Origin: Quisquiliibacterium sp.
GTDB taxonomy: Bacteria; Pseudomonadota; Gammaproteobacteria; Burkholderiales; Burkholderiaceae_E
Assembly (NCBI GenBank): GCA_030830765.1
Contig: JAURMJ010000389.1
Span: 1-6,641 of the forward strand
Reading direction: 5' to 3'
DNA length: 6,641 bases
Shown: positions 6,005-6,641 of the stretch, piece by piece
Position numbering within the stretch: position 1 is the first letter of the stretch
How the letters are laid out: each line of letters opens with the position of its first letter
The notes under the pieces: generated by a model
Databases searched by the model: none
Told to the model about the DNA's origin: nothing
Seen by the model: only the letters and a program-made list of their open reading frames with translations
Position numbers and translations under genes: made by a program

Positions 6005-6641
6005 ATGCAAAAGGAAATCACACGGACTCTGCTGGCTGTCATTGCCATCAGCGCCTTGATCATTGCCACATTCTGGGTTCTTCGTCCCTTCCTGAGTGCG
6101 ATCATCTGGGCATCCACACTCGTCATCGCCACCTGGCCGGTGATGATCATGTTGCAAGCCAAATTCCGTGGGCATCGAACCCCTGCCATTGCATTGATGA
6201 CAATTGCAATGCTGCTGCTGCTCATCCTGCCTTTCTGGATGGCTATCGGAGCCATTGCCGAACAGATTGATCAGGTCGGTGTCTGGACCAGGCAACTGGC
6301 TCAGTTGCAGATCCCCCCTCCTCCGGTCTTCCTGAATGACATCCCGCTCATTGGCGAGAAAGCCGCCAAGATCTGGCATGACGCGGCCGCCGGAGGCTGG
6401 GGTTTGCTGGCCACCAAGGCCCAGCCCTATATCGTGCAGATTGTGCGTTGGCTGGCGTCGGAGGTTGGCACGGTTGGCGCCTTGATTGTCCAGTTCCTCT
6501 TGACCGTGCTGGTCGCCGCCGTGCTCTACGCCTACGGTGAAAGCGCCGCGAAGGCGGCCAGGCAGTTTGGTCGGCGCCTGGCAGGAGCCCGAGGCGAAAA
6601 TGCCATCCTGCTGGCAGGCCAGGCAGTTCGCGGCGTGGCGC
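6005..6641 (+). CDS. ydiK: AI-2E family transporter, YdiK-like (5' part, cut by window end)
   Basis: Inner-membrane protein of the AI-2E (PerM/TqsA/YdiK) family; the members are about 350 residues, of which 212 are visible. Transported substrate is not established for YdiK; the family name comes from TqsA, linked to autoinducer-2 export, while others act as ion antiporters or are unknown. Hydrophobic segments lie near residues 8-26, 29-50, 60-85 and 157-177. VLRPFLSAIIWA and VIATWPVM in the first two, IPLIG in the loop, and LAGARGENAILLAGQAVRGVA at the window end match E. coli YdiK as remembered. The long extracytoplasmic loop between the third and fourth segments (about 86-152) is typical of the family. 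The ATG at 6005 has a weak GGGA at 5993-5996. No frameshift is seen up to the last base. Confidence 0.9.
   Translation, partial: MQKEITRTLLAVIAISALIIATFWVLRPFLSAIIWASTLVIATWPVMIMLQAKFRGHRTPAIALMTIAMLLLLILPFWMAIGAIAEQIDQVGVWTRQLAQLQIPPPPVFLNDIPLIGEKAAKIWHDAAAGGWGLLATKAQPYIVQIVRWLASEVGTVGALIVQFLLTVLVAAVLYAYGESAAKAARQFGRRLAGARGENAILLAGQAVRGVA

Overview
The window looks like ordinary chromosomal DNA of a gammaproteobacterium. GC content is moderately high, codons favour C or G at third positions, and the housekeeping genes are closely spaced. The order yciB - bolA - periplasmic parvulin, together with a YdiK-type permease and a long-form SelO, suggests the Xanthomonadales (Lysobacterales). This placement rests on recalled gene order and protein style; no search was run. 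I see no mobile element, CRISPR array, rRNA, tRNA or phage gene.

Layout. (1) 1-1126, minus strand: the first 375 residues of an AMP-forming acyl-CoA ligase of the DmdB/AlkK type; its C-terminal part lies beyond position 1. (2) 1127-1368: a divergent promoter region with a 7-bp dyad over the presumed selO -35 position and a short out-of-frame ORF overlapping the selO start. (3) 1369-2961, plus: selO, a protein AMPylase with its catalytic residues and both redox cysteines intact and a linker insertion near the C-terminus. (4) 3061-3189, minus: a 42-residue, strongly basic small protein with good translation and promoter signals that I do not recognise. It converges on selO and diverges from yciB. 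(5) 3278-4944, plus: yciB, bolA and an exported PpiC-type peptidyl-prolyl isomerase, closed by a strong bidirectional terminator at 4979-5011. (6) 5110-5616, minus: tadA, the essential tRNA adenosine deaminase, with a hairpin over its stop codon. (7) 5617-6004: 388 bases without a convincing gene, holding a cluster of short perfect palindromes. (8) 6005-6641, plus: the first 212 residues of a YdiK-like AI-2E-family membrane protein, cut by the window end.

Functionally the centre of the window concerns the cell envelope and redox/stress upkeep. YciB (inner-membrane septation and envelope integrity), BolA (iron-sulfur/glutaredoxin partner and morphology regulator) and a periplasmic foldase appear to be co-transcribed. 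SelO AMPylates proteins under oxidative stress. The acyl-CoA ligase and tadA are metabolic and translational housekeeping.

The least explained element is the 42-residue basic ORF; no novel multi-gene system is evident. The non-coding observations (dyads, leaderless yciB start, palindrome cluster) are real in the sequence, but their function is inference.
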